Counted from the stretch's first letter, positions 17,501 to 26,451 are shown. The stretch is 64,000 nucleotides of DNA from Nostoc calcicola FACHB-3891 (GCF_014697355.1 NZ_JACJRQ010000040.1:1-64000), one strand, 5' to 3'. The notes: generated by a model not told the origin, from the letters alone. Numbers and translations: made by a program.

Positions 17501-20011
17501 ATATTTATCGACTAATAAATCGGATATGGATAAACGACGGCGGGTATCTTTACTGCTATCTTCTTGTTCTTTGACCAAAAATACTAGAGACAGAAAAATT
17601 GATTGAGCGCATTCCTGTTGAGCTTCACTCAGGTTATCATAGGTTTCTTGGGCTTTATTGCTGAGAAACTTACCCAACTTTCCAATATATTGCTGATAAT
17701 CCTTAACAGTTAATTTTCCTCGGCTGCGCTTGTGCCATAATTCTTCTAGAGCATACTGTAATAAAGGTAAACTTCCCTCTTTTAATTCTTCCAACAGAAG
17801 CGCAATTAAACCATCTTCTACTTCTAAACCAACTTTTTGTGCGGGTTGAGCAATAATTTGCCGATATTGTTCATCTTCGAGACGACAAGATGGGACTAAT
17901 ACTTGAGATTTTTTAATTAAAGGAACTAATTCGCTCATTTCCAAGCATTCATCGAGAAAATCACTTCTGAGAGTGATAATTACTTTGAAACAGTCTCTAG
18001 CTTTTTTAATTGCACCTAAAATCAGACTGAGAAAATTCACACGGTCTGTTTCTGCTGTCAGGGTAAATAACTCTTCAAATTGGTCAATTACTAATACTGA
18101 TATTCCTTTGGGTTGTTGGCGCAACCATTCCACTAAAGAATCAACTCCTAAATGTAATACCCCTTCTAAAAAATCTGGGTTATCGGGTGCTAAATTTTTT
18201 GCTAAAGCACCCAAAGGATTATCACCAGGAAGCATCACCCAAGATTGACAGGATTTAGACTGTTCTAACCCTTCCGTTACTAACTGGGGTATAACTCCCG
18301 CCCTAACTACAGAAGATTTACCACTACCAGAAGCCCCTACTACAGCTAAGAAAGAGGTAGATTGTAATTTCTCGATGATTTCTGCAATTAGTTCTTCTCG
18401 ACCGTGAAAAAAGTAAGCATCATCTTGGGTAAAAGCTTTTAAACTCTTATAAGGACAAACATCAATTTCAAATATCTCATTATATGAACGTTGTGCTTCT
18501 ACTGAGAGAATATCTATGACTTCAGTAGAACCCGATAACCACAGGTTGAAATTAACATTCCCTTGGGATGCTCCCCATTTTTTTAATTGAGTAACTAATT
18601 CCGCAACCCAAAACTCCCTTTCTAATTCTCCTGCGGTTTCCAAGACAGTTACTAATTCATGGAGTAACTTTTTATTATTTGCTACAGAAGTAGTGACTGT
18701 AATCAAACACAGAGATTTATCCAGACTGGGATGCAAGATTTCAATTAACGTTTTATTAGTTTCGCTTGTGTCTAAAATATCAGCAATAATCACGATTTCC
18801 TTAACAGTAGAATCCTGCAACTGCTGACCAAGCCAATTCAGATTGATTCTGTTGTCCTGATTGCAAATCAACTCGTATGTTTCTGAGTTAGTAGATTCAA
18901 TTGTTCCTGATAAATACAACAGAACAGTTTGATTAATTTCTTCCTGTAGAAAGCTAGTAATAATTTGCTGAATATTTTGTGTATGCTTATCTCGAACAAA
19001 ACAATAATCAACTTCAAAGTTTCCTCTAGATTTCAGGATCTTACATAGGCTAATATCAACTAATGAGGAAGATAAATTATCGATAATTAAAGCCTTTGTC
19101 GGAGTAAGAAAATTAGCTAATCCAATAATTAATTCTCCACCACCTCTGGCAATTCGCTGGGGAGTTTGAGAAGCATCTGAAGGGAGTTGCTTAACTTTTA
19201 ATTTAGTAGATTCAGAGGTAGGAATCCTCATCCCCTTAGAAAAGCTATCTTGATTTAGAGGATTTTTCTTATATTCAATAAATTTCTTACTACTGCGTTC
19301 GACATACTTAAACAAGCTGTCTGCATCAATTTTACCTTCAGTGTTTGCCGCTTTACCTCGTAAACCTTCAATCAGACAGTAAGTAAATAACCCATGTTTT
19401 AATTCGGGAATTTCCCAAGAACGTTCTGTTTTATTGCAGGAAAGCATCGCATAAAAATCTTGACTTTGTTCTGCTTGCTGCTCTAAAACTGCTAATAATT
19501 GACCAGTAGGATTTTGTATAATTATGTTATCTTGCTGTTGTTCTCGTGCTTGACAAGCATCTAACCAAACAAGTTGACGTTGTGCTTTACATTGTCTGAG
19601 TTCGTTTAATAGAGTATCTAATTTTAATCCCGTTTCGGCTAAATCTTCTAAACTCGTATCCCTCACACATAAAATTGGTCGATTATTAGAGTCAAGATAA
19701 CCATGTCCTGAAAAGTAGAATAAAACCGTATCTTCTGGTTTAGCCAAACGAAAATTTTGGATACTGTTATTGATTTCTAATTTATTAGGTGGCTTATCTC
19801 CACCATCATAAAGAGCAATAATTTCTGTTTCCTGAAACTGTTGAGTCACTATTTTTAAAGTATCTGCCAACTCTTTACAGTCATTAGCACAGTATCTCAG
19901 ATCGAGAATTTGAGGGTCTTGATAATGATTTACTCCGACCAAAACTATCCAGGTTTTCCCCTGAACTCGTTCTAGCTGTTGTGTACTGGGATTAATTACT
20001 ATGGCTGACAT
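14534..20011 (-). CDS. Caspase (C14)-nSTAND NTPase-WD40 protein
   Basis: 1,825 residues. N-terminal peptidase C14 domain (residues ~18-270) with the dyad His103 (FYFSGHGYLD) and Cys153 (WLDACQARE). A second alpha/beta region follows (~290-500). The STAND-type P-loop NTPase has Walker A GASGSGKSS near 556 and Walker B VLVIDQFEELF near 642, with winged-helix-like parts to ~980. A hydrophobic helix lies near 1000-1025 (IIGGLTGGIVAISVVAGAALW). The last ~740 residues are 17 WD40 units of the FSPDGQTIASASxDKTVKLWNxQGQLLHTLEGH type. This is a sensor-switch-protease layout: WD40 recognition, NTPase oligomerisation, caspase output. It is close in design to bacterial conflict and programmed-death proteins. 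A partner gene is divergent at 20376. Confidence 0.92.
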   Translation of the reverse strand: MSAIVINPSTQQLERVQGKTWIVLVGVNHYQDPQILDLRYCANDCKELADTLKIVTQQFQETEIIALYDGGDKPPNKLEINNSIQNFRLAKPEDTVLFYFSGHGYLDSNNRPILCVRDTSLEDLAETGLKLDTLLNELRQCKAQRQLVWLDACQAREQQQDNIIIQNPTGQLLAVLEQQAEQSQDFYAMLSCNKTERSWEIPELKHGLFTYCLIEGLRGKAANTEGKIDADSLFKYVERSSKKFIEYKKNPLNQDSFSKGMRIPTSESTKLKVKQLPSDASQTPQRIARGGGELIIGLANFLTPTKALIIDNLSSSLVDISLCKILKSRGNFEVDYCFVRDKHTQNIQQIITSFLQEEINQTVLLYLSGTIESTNSETYELICNQDNRINLNWLGQQLQDSTVKEIVIIADILDTSETNKTLIEILHPSLDKSLCLITVTTSVANNKKLLHELVTVLETAGELEREFWVAELVTQLKKWGASQGNVNFNLWLSGSTEVIDILSVEAQRSYNEIFEIDVCPYKSLKAFTQDDAYFFHGREELIAEIIEKLQSTSFLAVVGASGSGKSSVVRAGVIPQLVTEGLEQSKSCQSWVMLPGDNPLGALAKNLAPDNPDFLEGVLHLGVDSLVEWLRQQPKGISVLVIDQFEELFTLTAETDRVNFLSLILGAIKKARDCFKVIITLRSDFLDECLEMSELVPLIKKSQVLVPSCRLEDEQYRQIIAQPAQKVGLEVEDGLIALLLEELKEGSLPLLQYALEELWHKRSRGKLTVKDYQQYIGKLGKFLSNKAQETYDNLSEAQQECAQSIFLSLVFLVKEQEDSSKDTRRRLSISDLLVDKYKYVLDSTLQALINARLIVVNAEENNLFIVDKEQFNTDDKQNQQISNLAVTARLEGENIKSQSKDKVTVEIAHEILLRDWETLKWWLDENREKYRLIREINQKADEWEQNEKRDGFLLSKGALVKYEEFYVKYADELSGKSNEFIDVSIQARDKAEKLAKRRQRQIIGGLTGGIVAISVVAGAALWQLRRATISEINALSNSAEELLASNQQLDALVTGLKAVRRIKNSFISVDYKTKIKLIGGLQNIFDRTTEFNRLESHKSLVTEIIFSPNGQIITSVSGDSTIKLWNLQGQLLHTLEVHTGNISSVAFNSNGKIIASAGKDGTIKLWNLQGQLLHTLKGHNSWVYSVAFSPDGQTIASASEDKTVKLWNLQGQLLYTLEGHTDATSSVAFSPDGSIISSVSRDGTIKLWNRQGQLLHTLQADSQDAFESTFFVFSPDGQTIASASKDKTVKLWNLQGQLLHTLEGHTNRINSLAFSPDSKTIASASEDETVKLWNLQGQLLHTLKGHTNWVRSVVFSPDGQIIASASQDKTIKLWNRQAQLLHTLEGHTDYVDSIIFSPDGKTIASASGDKTVKLWKRQEELLHTLKGHTNWVRSVVFSPDGQIIASASQDKTIKLWNRQGQLLHTLEGHTDYVDSIIFSPDGKTIASASGDKTVKLWNQQGQLIRTLKSQVDGIDSIIFSPDSQTITSASSSDKTVKFWNRRGELIHTLEGHDGLVNNVIFSPDGQIIASASSDKTIKLWNRQGQLLHTLEGHTDWVRSLVFSPDSQIIASASLDKTVKLWNRQGQLLHTLEGHGGSINGVVFSPDGQTIASASPDQTVKLWNRQGQLLHTLEGYLDFSVTILFSPDSQTIASFNGDSLIRDNTIRLWNRQGQLILTTEGYTGGSLAFSPDSQILAYPSKDNTVKLWNLKGELLSNLQDADYVDDVIFSPDGQTIASTSGNNIKLWSLDLDDVMARGCDWARDYLTNNPNVSEEDRKICDGIGNK
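15541..15998 (-). repeat. Near-identical tandem 246-bp duplication within the WD40 region
   Basis: About 207 bp starting at CTCCACTGGC (15541) recurs almost unchanged 246 bp away (15787 to ~15998). 246 bp equals two 41-residue WD40 units. The DNA identity is far higher than between the other repeats of the propeller, which indicates recent duplication or gene conversion. Confidence 0.75.
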
Positions 20012-20375
20012 CTATAACCTTCAATCCTTAAGTTTTAAGTGTTGATTAAAATAAAAAACAATATTTCTTGACGGTAATTTTTAGGTGTCGTTTCAACTTT
20101 TGAAAATTAAATTAGTTTAGGTGTTCAATTCATATCTGTAGAAAATATTTCTACAGTCTTTTGAATTTAGGTTAGTTACGCATCAAACAATGTACAAGCA
20201 TTATTTTTAAATTTTGCTGTCAGAGAAAATTATCACCTTTCCACTACCAACTAAAATACTATATTTTGAAGTGTTTTTAACTCCAGAAAAATCAGTTAAA
20301 ATAAAGATACATAAATAAAAATAAATTTAAATAAACGCCAAATATCTTATTGAGCTACTTTACAATGATAATTGA
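20012..20375. promoter_or_regulatory. Divergent intergenic region between caspase and DUF4384-like genes
   Basis: 364 bp, strongly AT-rich, with no open frame of note. It must hold promoters for both divergent genes. It contains a further copy of ATAAATAAAAATAA (20311-20324), 52 bp upstream of 20376. No strict -35/-10 pair can be assigned with confidence. Confidence 0.5.
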
Positions 20376-21320
20376 ATGCTTTGGGTTTCAAATATGCCAT
20401 CTTTAGAAAAAGAATACTTAAACTACATAAGCGAACAAATTTTTCCTGGTAATGTACGTCCTGAGTTTCAATATCTGACTTTTATCGAACGGTTTAATCC
20501 TAATAATTATTCTCTTAAAAGTATCGACATAGCTAAGGGATTAGTCCAGATGAAGGAAGATATAGATAAAAATTACGAATCAGGAATCAATCAACATATT
20601 AAAGAAGTAATAAAAAAAATAGCCCGTGTATTTCGAGATGAACTAGCTCAAGATGGTATTACCGAACAACAGCTTGGCTTGGGTCAAAAAAGAGAGCCAG
20701 GTAGGTATAGTGCCGATATGAAAAGTCCTTGGCAGATTGCTTATGAATGGTTGTGGGAGATAAAATATTCTCGTTGGCTACAAGACTATATTTGGAACAA
20801 TTGGAAGCAAAGAGCGCAAACTAATATAGAGTGGATACAGTTTTGCGATCGCCCTGTTGGATATGCTTCTAAAGGAATGAAAATTCCCCAAGCCTTACCT
20901 AAAGAAACTATTCCTATTAATACTCCGTTGAGCTTAAAAATAAATTTTGATCGTCCAGGAAGTTATCTACTCTTGTTCAATCGCGGACAAGATAAGCAAG
21001 GAAATACTACTAAATATTTAGTCACTCCTTCTCAGGCTTTTGCTCCTAGCTATCAACTATTAGAGAAAACTATCTTAATACCTCAACAGGATGCAATACT
21101 CTATGAAGATGGTATTGAATTTGATACAGAGGGTAAAGAAGAATATATCGGGATTGTAATCGATAATCCATTAAATCTACCTTGGCTAAATCCCGATCCT
21201 GATAACCCTGCTTTGGAATGGCAAGGTAAGCATTTAAAAGAAGTGTGGGAACAGCTACGCGCTCAAGATAACTGGCGAGTTTTCTATCGAGATTTTAATG
21301 TCGTATCTGCAAATATTTGA
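20376..21320 (+). CDS. DUF4384-like protein, divergent partner of the caspase gene
   Basis: 314 residues from the ATG at 20376; the ATG at 20394 (MPSLEKEYLNYI) is an equally likely start and would give 308. The N-terminal ~160 residues are helical and Trp-rich (AYEWLWEIKYSRWLQDYIWNNW). Residues ~185-265 (INTPLSLKINFDRPGSYLLLFNRG, then TKYLVTPSQAFAP) resemble the DUF4384 beta domain that is often fused to, or found beside, bacterial caspases. The C-terminus is Trp/Asp-rich. No catalytic motif is visible. Head-to-head placement with the caspase-nSTAND-WD40 gene suggests a joint system; a substrate or regulator of that protease is inferred. Confidence 0.6.
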   Translation: MLWVSNMPSLEKEYLNYISEQIFPGNVRPEFQYLTFIERFNPNNYSLKSIDIAKGLVQMKEDIDKNYESGINQHIKEVIKKIARVFRDELAQDGITEQQLGLGQKREPGRYSADMKSPWQIAYEWLWEIKYSRWLQDYIWNNWKQRAQTNIEWIQFCDRPVGYASKGMKIPQALPKETIPINTPLSLKINFDRPGSYLLLFNRGQDKQGNTTKYLVTPSQAFAPSYQLLEKTILIPQQDAILYEDGIEFDTEGKEEYIGIVIDNPLNLPWLNPDPDNPALEWQGKHLKEVWEQLRAQDNWRVFYRDFNVVSANI

Positions 21321-21493
21321 TTAATTTAGCTTGATAGACATTTGGGTAAACTTCAGTTCGTTGCAAATGTATCTAAAGCTGCTATATGTTGAGTGATATC
21401 GTCAAAAAACCAACGAACTGGACGATACCCACGCATGATTAAAGGAAAGAGGACAGGAAACACAAGACTTTGGACGATTGATCGCAGCCATCC

Positions 21494-22072
21494 TTAGTTT
21501 CTCCTCTGAACAAGATAGCCTTGCCGATAATCACTCTTCTTTAATTTGGAAGCTTGACGTGCAGACCACTGACGCATAGGAGTAACTTTCTCTACATGAA
21601 GTAGCTGATGGCGATAAGTATTATTATCTGTCAGTTGGGCGATCGCACCAGCAATAAATCGAGCGCAGCGTTCTGGTTGAGACGAGACTTGTTCTTCTGC
21701 AAACCTAATGACAAGCCAGTTTGCATCTACAAAACACTTGTTTCTATAGTCATCCTCGCCGATACAGTGGGTAGGCTTAAGAGTCGCAAACGAAATTGGC
21801 TCATCGACCTCCAAATCTATGTGTAAACCAGTATTTGGTTCAATAATAAGAAAATCAGCCGTAAATGGTAGTCGATGCCCTGGAGGAAGCATCACCTGCT
21901 GGGGAGAAACAATTTCACCAAAATAGTGTTTGAGAACATTTTCAAACAGCCCCTCACTTGCCCCGATTGGTGCATCTCCCTGTCCAGAAGGAAAAACTAA
22001 AGGGGTAAACTGTTTTTTTTCTTTAACTAACTCTGGGATAACAACAATTGGATATTCTGGTGTCTTTGCCAT
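21494..22072 (-). CDS. DUF559-like PD-(D/E)XK nuclease-fold protein
   Basis: 192 residues. SEGLFENVLKHYFG gives the first helix with its Glu, FTADFLIIEP the Asp strand, LHIDLEVDEP the E-x-D catalytic strand, and DDYRNKCFVDANWLVIRFAEEQV the following helix and strand. This is the order seen in DUF559/very-short-patch-repair-like nucleases, although the usual Lys is not obvious. Probably a DNA nuclease of unknown target. Convergent with the DUF4384-like gene; the 173-bp gap contains a 10-bp inverted repeat CAGTTCGTTG / CAACGAACTG. Confidence 0.55.
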   Translation of the reverse strand: MAKTPEYPIVVIPELVKEKKQFTPLVFPSGQGDAPIGASEGLFENVLKHYFGEIVSPQQVMLPPGHRLPFTADFLIIEPNTGLHIDLEVDEPISFATLKPTHCIGEDDYRNKCFVDANWLVIRFAEEQVSSQPERCARFIAGAIAQLTDNNTYRHQLLHVEKVTPMRQWSARQASKLKKSDYRQGYLVQRRN

Positions 22073-22254
22073 ACTTGCACTAACTCTTCATACTGCAATT
22101 ATCTAAATTCACAACGCCATTACACAATCAACAAAATACTGAAAGTAAATCAACTTTTTTCTAATTTATGGACGCAATAATTAGAAAATTATCAGTTCTC
22201 GTACAGCATCTCTTCTGGATAAGATTACTTCTGAGTACGCTACAAGCAACTAAG

Positions 22255-23889
22255 ATGAAGTCTAGCTTTGACTATCTAGAAGACCTTCTTGCGGACAATT
22301 ATCCAATCATCGCCTGCGAATCCCCCCTCCAAGAACGTCACCGCCTCCTCACCCGAATCATTACTTACTGTCAGCAAGCAGGCAAAAAAGCCTATATATG
22401 GAATCTCAGCGAGGATAGTATTAAAGAACTAGCCGTCAGCCCCGAAGAAAATCTCATTCTTCGAGAGTTTGACGACTATAAACCTTCTATAAAACAAAAT
22501 AAAGAAGACTATTTTCAAGTACTCAATTTCTGGAAAATTTATTCTGGCACTGGAGTATTAATCGTTGAGAATATCTTCCCTTGGATAAAAGAAAATACAC
22601 CTAAAGAAACCGATTTTATTATATCAGAATGGATTAAATCGTCGCTAGTTAACCTCAAATTTCATACCAAAGATAAAGACAAAACTACTTTATTACTAGG
22701 AGCCAACGCTGAGATAGCAAGCGAAATAGCGGCAGAAATTCCCCTATGGAGTCAAGAACTACCAGATGCACAAGAAATTATTGACAGTTTAATTAAAAGC
22801 AAAAATTTTTCTTTCACATATACGGATCAAGACTATTTAGAAATTGCTAACGCTAGTGCTGGTTTGTATATTTCTGATATTATGTATTGCCTAAACGATA
22901 TTAGTAAAAATCATGACTTAGGAAATTCCAGTGAGATAGCCAAGCTTCTGCTATCAAAAAAAATTCAACTGCTCAACCGCTTGTATGACATCGAATTCTT
23001 ACCTCCGCCAAAAGTCCAACTTGGTGGGTTGGAACTCATGCAGCAGTCATTCAAAAAGTTCAAGCGATTGCTTACCCCGCGTGCCAAACAATACAATCTG
23101 CGTGTACCCAAGGGGATTATGCTTGTGGGGCCACCTGGGACGGGAAAATCACACTCAGCAAAAGCCTGTTCCCAGAATATGGGTATTCCCCTGATCATGG
23201 TCGATTGGGGCAACTTTAGAAGTTTTGGCAACCAAGCAGAAATGAAACTCAAACGCTTGTTGCGACTGGCAGATAGGCTCAACCAAGTAATTTTGTACTT
23301 TGACGACTTCGATAAAGGCTTCGCCGGAGAGGATGACCTCGCCAAACGGCTTGCTGGCCAGCTGTTGACATGGATGCAAGAGCGCACGTCAGATGTACTG
23401 GTCATCGCGTCAGTCAACCGAATGGAATGGCTGCCACCCGAACTCACCCGTGCTGGACGGTTTGACTATTTATTTAAGGTAGACCTGCCCAATAATGGGG
23501 AAAGATATAGTATCTTCAAACTGCACGCTGCCCGATTTGACGAACGTTTTCGCAATGGCGGCGACCCCTGGAGCGAGGAACAGTGGCGCAGAATTCTTAA
23601 AGCCACCAATCGGTGTGTAGGTGCGGAAATCCAGACAATTGTAGAACGCGCCGCTAGTACCATATTCTGCGAAACAGTAATAGAAGATACCTACGCATCA
23701 AGCAAACTCTCCGCACTCGAACTAACAATTGAAGCATTGCTAGAAGAACGCCGCCAGATTAACCCGCTTGCCATCCGCGAAGCCGATAAAGTCGAGTCGA
23801 TGCGTAACAAAGCTGACCAACAAGCTTTACCTAGTAGTCCCCTCGATGAAAGCAAGTTTGCTGTTGGTAACATCGATATTTTTAGCTAA
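22255..23889 (+). CDS. Ycf46-like AAA ATPase
   Basis: 544 residues from the ATG at 22255 (MKSSFDYLEDLLADNYPIIA), preferred over an upstream ATG at 22168 because Ycf46-type proteins begin near this point. The N-terminal ~200 residues have the Ycf46 layout (ILREFDDYKP, FWKIYSGTGVLIVENI). The AAA module has Walker A GPPGTGKS, Walker B VILYFDDFDKG, sensor-1 VIASVNRMEWLPPEL and arginine-finger region TRAGRFD. These are FtsH/Ycf46-type classical AAA proteins with unfoldase-like activity but no fused protease; Ycf46 has been tied to photosynthesis and CO2 use. It sits away from any operon, upstream of the conjugation block, so this paralogue may have a different role. Confidence 0.8.
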   Translation: MKSSFDYLEDLLADNYPIIACESPLQERHRLLTRIITYCQQAGKKAYIWNLSEDSIKELAVSPEENLILREFDDYKPSIKQNKEDYFQVLNFWKIYSGTGVLIVENIFPWIKENTPKETDFIISEWIKSSLVNLKFHTKDKDKTTLLLGANAEIASEIAAEIPLWSQELPDAQEIIDSLIKSKNFSFTYTDQDYLEIANASAGLYISDIMYCLNDISKNHDLGNSSEIAKLLLSKKIQLLNRLYDIEFLPPPKVQLGGLELMQQSFKKFKRLLTPRAKQYNLRVPKGIMLVGPPGTGKSHSAKACSQNMGIPLIMVDWGNFRSFGNQAEMKLKRLLRLADRLNQVILYFDDFDKGFAGEDDLAKRLAGQLLTWMQERTSDVLVIASVNRMEWLPPELTRAGRFDYLFKVDLPNNGERYSIFKLHAARFDERFRNGGDPWSEEQWRRILKATNRCVGAEIQTIVERAASTIFCETVIEDTYASSKLSALELTIEALLEERRQINPLAIREADKVESMRNKADQQALPSSPLDESKFAVGNIDIFS

Positions 23890-24268
23890 TGAAAGGAGTC
23901 AGAATACAGAATTCAGGAGTCAGAAGAACTCCAGCCATAAAGGAAGGAGTTTCGCGCTGGTGGTTAAAAACTTTTTTGTTTTACTTAACAACTCTGATGA
24001 GGCTTTAAACCAACAGTTAAGAGTCATTCGTACAAAGTCCTCAAGCCTTACGCAAGCTTTCTCCTGAATTCTGAACGGCAGTTGCTACAACGGAGGACAC
24101 CTCCGCAACGCACTGCCTCCTCCTGAGTTACGACTACTTCTTTGTAAAGATCATAAATCAATTCAAAGTTTCATCGTGTTTGGACAAAAGCAAATGTAAC
24201 CAAAACATTTCAACAGTTCATAATGCTTGCCATTTCTAACCACTCTACTACTTTATTTATCTAAAACT
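23890..24268. repeat. Spacer with dispersed repeats, including a 41-nt cruciform
   Basis: 379 bp without a gene. It carries the GAATTCAGGAGTCAGAA-type dispersed repeat (near 23910) that also appears near 26290. At 24077-24117 there is a nested palindrome: GGCAGTTGC ... CGGAGG ACA CCTCCG ... GCAAC ... ACTGCC. Both are typical of Nostoc interspersed repeats. A frame over 23768-24067 is rejected as repeat-derived. Confidence 0.6.
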
Positions 24269-24826
24269 ATGGAAGTCACAAGACAAACCTCTCAAACCAA
24301 CATTCAAACTAAACAAGCACAAAATCCAGAAAAAAGCCTATTTTTCAAAATTCTCAATATCGTTGGGCCAATTGCTGGTTTTACTGCTGCCCTCTCACCC
24401 CTACCACTATACTTTTGGACTCGCCAGCCCCAGTATCTACCTATTGGTGCAACCTTTACCAGCAATAATCAAACAATTCAACTCGAACTAGCAGACGATA
24501 GAAAAGAATATGCTCACGGCCTCAAATTTCGTGACTCGATTCCCGAAAATCACGGAATGCTATTTGTCCTCAAAAAACCTGAAAAAGTTAAACTTTGGAT
24601 GCAGGATACGTATATTCCTTTAGATATGATATTTCTCCAAGACGGAGTTATTAAATCAATCGTAGAAGCGGCTCCCCCCTGCAAAACAAAAATCTGTCCT
24701 AAGTACGATTCCATCTATCCTGTTAACCAAGTTATCGAACTACCTGCTAACAGTACCAAAACCCTAAACCTCAAAGTAGGTAAGAAACTCCATCTCGACT
24801 TCAACCCAAATAAAACGCAGAATTAG
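24269..24826 (+). CDS. DUF192 family membrane-anchored protein
   Basis: 185 residues from the ATG at 24269; an upstream in-frame TTG at 24227 is disfavoured. A hydrophobic segment (ILNIVGPIAGFTAALSPLPLYFW, residues ~30-52) anchors it, followed by a DUF192 domain: QLELADDRKEYAHGLKFRDSIPENHGMLFVL, VKLWMQDTYIPLDMIFL, and a VIELPANS end. DUF192 proteins are small periplasmic or exported beta proteins of unknown chemistry. A strong hairpin 75 bp downstream probably ends its transcript. Confidence 0.85.
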   Translation: MEVTRQTSQTNIQTKQAQNPEKSLFFKILNIVGPIAGFTAALSPLPLYFWTRQPQYLPIGATFTSNNQTIQLELADDRKEYAHGLKFRDSIPENHGMLFVLKKPEKVKLWMQDTYIPLDMIFLQDGVIKSIVEAAPPCKTKICPKYDSIYPVNQVIELPANSTKTLNLKVGKKLHLDFNPNKTQN

Positions 24827-25202
24827 TTGACGGAGAATTTATCCCTCACGACAACCTAACGGTGAACTACCGTAATTACACTACCTCATATATCCATCTC
24901 TGACCCCCGATATAGTCTATATCGGGGGTCAAACATTATGAAATAAACCACTGATTTAAATATTGGAAGTTGTCAATAAAAATTTTCTAATTTTTCACTA
25001 ATGATTTACTAAAAAACATAGTGTCTAAAATTGGAACATTCTTAGATGCTTTTACGGATATTAATCTCATAAAATAGGTTTACAAGCGAGAAGTTGGAGC
25101 AGAGATTTACTCTAATCCCAACTTTGGTAAAAAGCAGTAATTCAGTCGTAATTACCCCTACAAAGTTTCATCCACTAATTTCCGAAATAATCTACTTTTT
25201 TT
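24827..25202. other. Spacer upstream of the conjugation block
   Basis: 376 bp with no gene. It contains the 13-bp-stem hairpin at 24902-24930 and otherwise AT-rich sequence that should include the promoter of the transfer operon starting at 25203. No ribosome site is obvious before that ATG. Confidence 0.5.
24902..24930 (+). terminator. Strong 13-bp stem hairpin
   Basis: Perfect inverted repeat GACCCCCGATATA / TATATCGGGGGTC with a 3-nt loop, downstream of the DUF192 gene. It lacks a T-run, so it could be a terminator-like stabiliser or a protein-binding site. Confidence 0.55.
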
Positions 25203-25835
25203 ATGAGAACAGACTACGAATCTGATTTTGGCAACGACCGCGATAGCGAAGCGCTGCTGCGAAGCGCAGATCGCATTCCTTCCTACGAAGAATACGGATA
25301 CCCCGCTCCCACCCGTCGCAAAAAGCGCAACTGGCAAGAAAACGCTAGCATTGCCGGACTAATGGCAGTTGGTACTGGCTTGATGATTGCAGATATCTCC
25401 ATTCATCACATGGTGATGGCATCGCTGGCCTTTGGAACTGGCATTGTAGCGTTACTACCCAAGGAAGCAAACTTGCTACTTTCCAACTTTGAGAAATGGC
25501 AGCGCAAGTATGGCATCAATATCTATACCGTCTTGTTCTGCTTAGTAGGTGTAGTATTTATGTTGGATATGGCCGCTGCACCTGCAAACGCCCAGTTCAT
25601 GCAAAACGCAGAGGACTTTTTCACAGAGTATTTTACAGGTGTTGACGCAGACATCATTAAATACGTATTCGCAGTACTGCGCGGTTTGTTCTTAATTTAC
25701 CTTGGTATTGGTCTGATCCGGGTCGTTCAATCAGCCAGAAACGACGAGGATTGGCAAACAATCGCCCGTACACCAATTATCATTGCCCTCACAGTTGTAG
25801 TTGGAGATTTGCTTGCAGGACTGGTAACAGGCTGA
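25203..25835 (+). CDS. VirB2-like pilin subunit candidate of the T4SS
   Basis: 210 residues. An acidic/basic N-terminal tail, two hydrophobic stretches near 50-80, then a second signal-peptide-like region (LFCLVGVVFMLDMAAAPANAQF, near residues 115-136) followed by two more hydrophobic helices (YVFAVLRGLFLIYLGIGLIRV and IIIALTVVVGDLLAGLVTG). The last ~75 residues after APANAQF have the short two-helix design of VirB2/TrbC pilins. First gene of the transfer block and just before a VirB3-like gene, as in VirB operons. The long N-terminal extension is unusual. Assignment is moderate and partly from context. Confidence 0.5.
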   Translation: MRTDYESDFGNDRDSEALLRSADRIPSYEEYGYPAPTRRKKRNWQENASIAGLMAVGTGLMIADISIHHMVMASLAFGTGIVALLPKEANLLLSNFEKWQRKYGINIYTVLFCLVGVVFMLDMAAAPANAQFMQNAEDFFTEYFTGVDADIIKYVFAVLRGLFLIYLGIGLIRVVQSARNDEDWQTIARTPIIIALTVVVGDLLAGLVTG

Positions 25836-25928
25836 TACGTCACTCGTCAAAAAAGCCACCACGAGTGGCACACTTCAACAAGTGCCACTCATCAAGATTT
25901 CAAAAACTGACTTTTGCCTTTCGTAATA

Positions 25929-26264
25929 ATGGCCAGAGAACGCGAATTTCGTACTGTTAACCGCGTATTAGGAGACCAACCACGCCTCGGGCCATTCCCC
26001 GCCGACCAAATTGTTCCCTGGAGTGCGATCGCTCTCATCTCCTACATGGTAGTCAAGGGTTTTATGCAAGCTTCTTGGCTTGTAACCGGAATCGTAACCG
26101 CCTGGGGATGGGCAACCTGGTGGACAGTAAGTTCCAACAAAGCCTTTTTCGGTAAGTTTGTCGGCACGCCCCGCATCACCCGTGGCTATAAACCATTTGT
26201 CTCTGTCGTTAATCCTCTACAACCTCAACCCAAGAAAAAGCGCAAGCTTAAAAAACGCAGATAA
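25929..26264 (+). CDS. VirB3-like small membrane protein
   Basis: 111 residues from the ATG at 25929; an in-frame TTG at 25914 is possible but weaker. FRTVNRVLGDQPRLGPFPADQIVPW leads into two hydrophobic helices (AIALISYMVVKGFMQASWLVTGIVTAWGWATWW), and the C-terminus is very basic (PKKKRKLKKRR). Size, topology and position between the pilin-like gene and VirB4 fit VirB3/TrbD. Family match is weak on sequence alone. Confidence 0.5.
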   Translation: MAREREFRTVNRVLGDQPRLGPFPADQIVPWSAIALISYMVVKGFMQASWLVTGIVTAWGWATWWTVSSNKAFFGKFVGTPRITRGYKPFVSVVNPLQPQPKKKRKLKKRR

Positions 26265-26279
26265 AGCTTCTCAATTAAT

Positions 26280-26420
26280 AAAAAAGAATCCAGGAGTCAG
26301 AAGCCAGAATTCAGTTCTGAATTCTGTGTGACTGGTAGATAGCGCAGCGTTAGCGAGTCCGCGAGCGTCTGAATAAACGGGTTTAAATTCCCCACTTTCT
26401 TGTTCTGAATTCTGACTTCT
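26280..26420. repeat. Dispersed repeat cluster between transfer genes
   Basis: Copies of CAGGAGTCAGAAGCCAGAA and its complement-like TTCTGAATTCTGACTTCT flank GCGCAGCGTTAGCGAGTCCG. The same repeat family occurs at ~23900. It interrupts the otherwise tight T4SS operon between the VirB3-like and VirB4 genes. Confidence 0.55.
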
Positions 26421-26451
26421 TCTTTAAGAAATATCACCGAACGAAACTACT

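Noticed and set aside
21354..21420. 10-bp inverted repeat CAGTTCGTTG / CAACGAACTG between convergent genes
   Set aside because: Loop of 47 nt and no T-run; could be chance or repeat debris, too weak to call a terminator.
22965..23447. 160-codon minus-strand frame
   Set aside because: Lies wholly opposite the AAA core; Ser/Arg-rich translation typical of an antisense shadow.
23768..24067. 99-codon frame at the end of the AAA ATPase gene
   Set aside because: First half is an alternative frame of the ATPase gene; second half is dispersed repeat (NTEFRSQKNSS).
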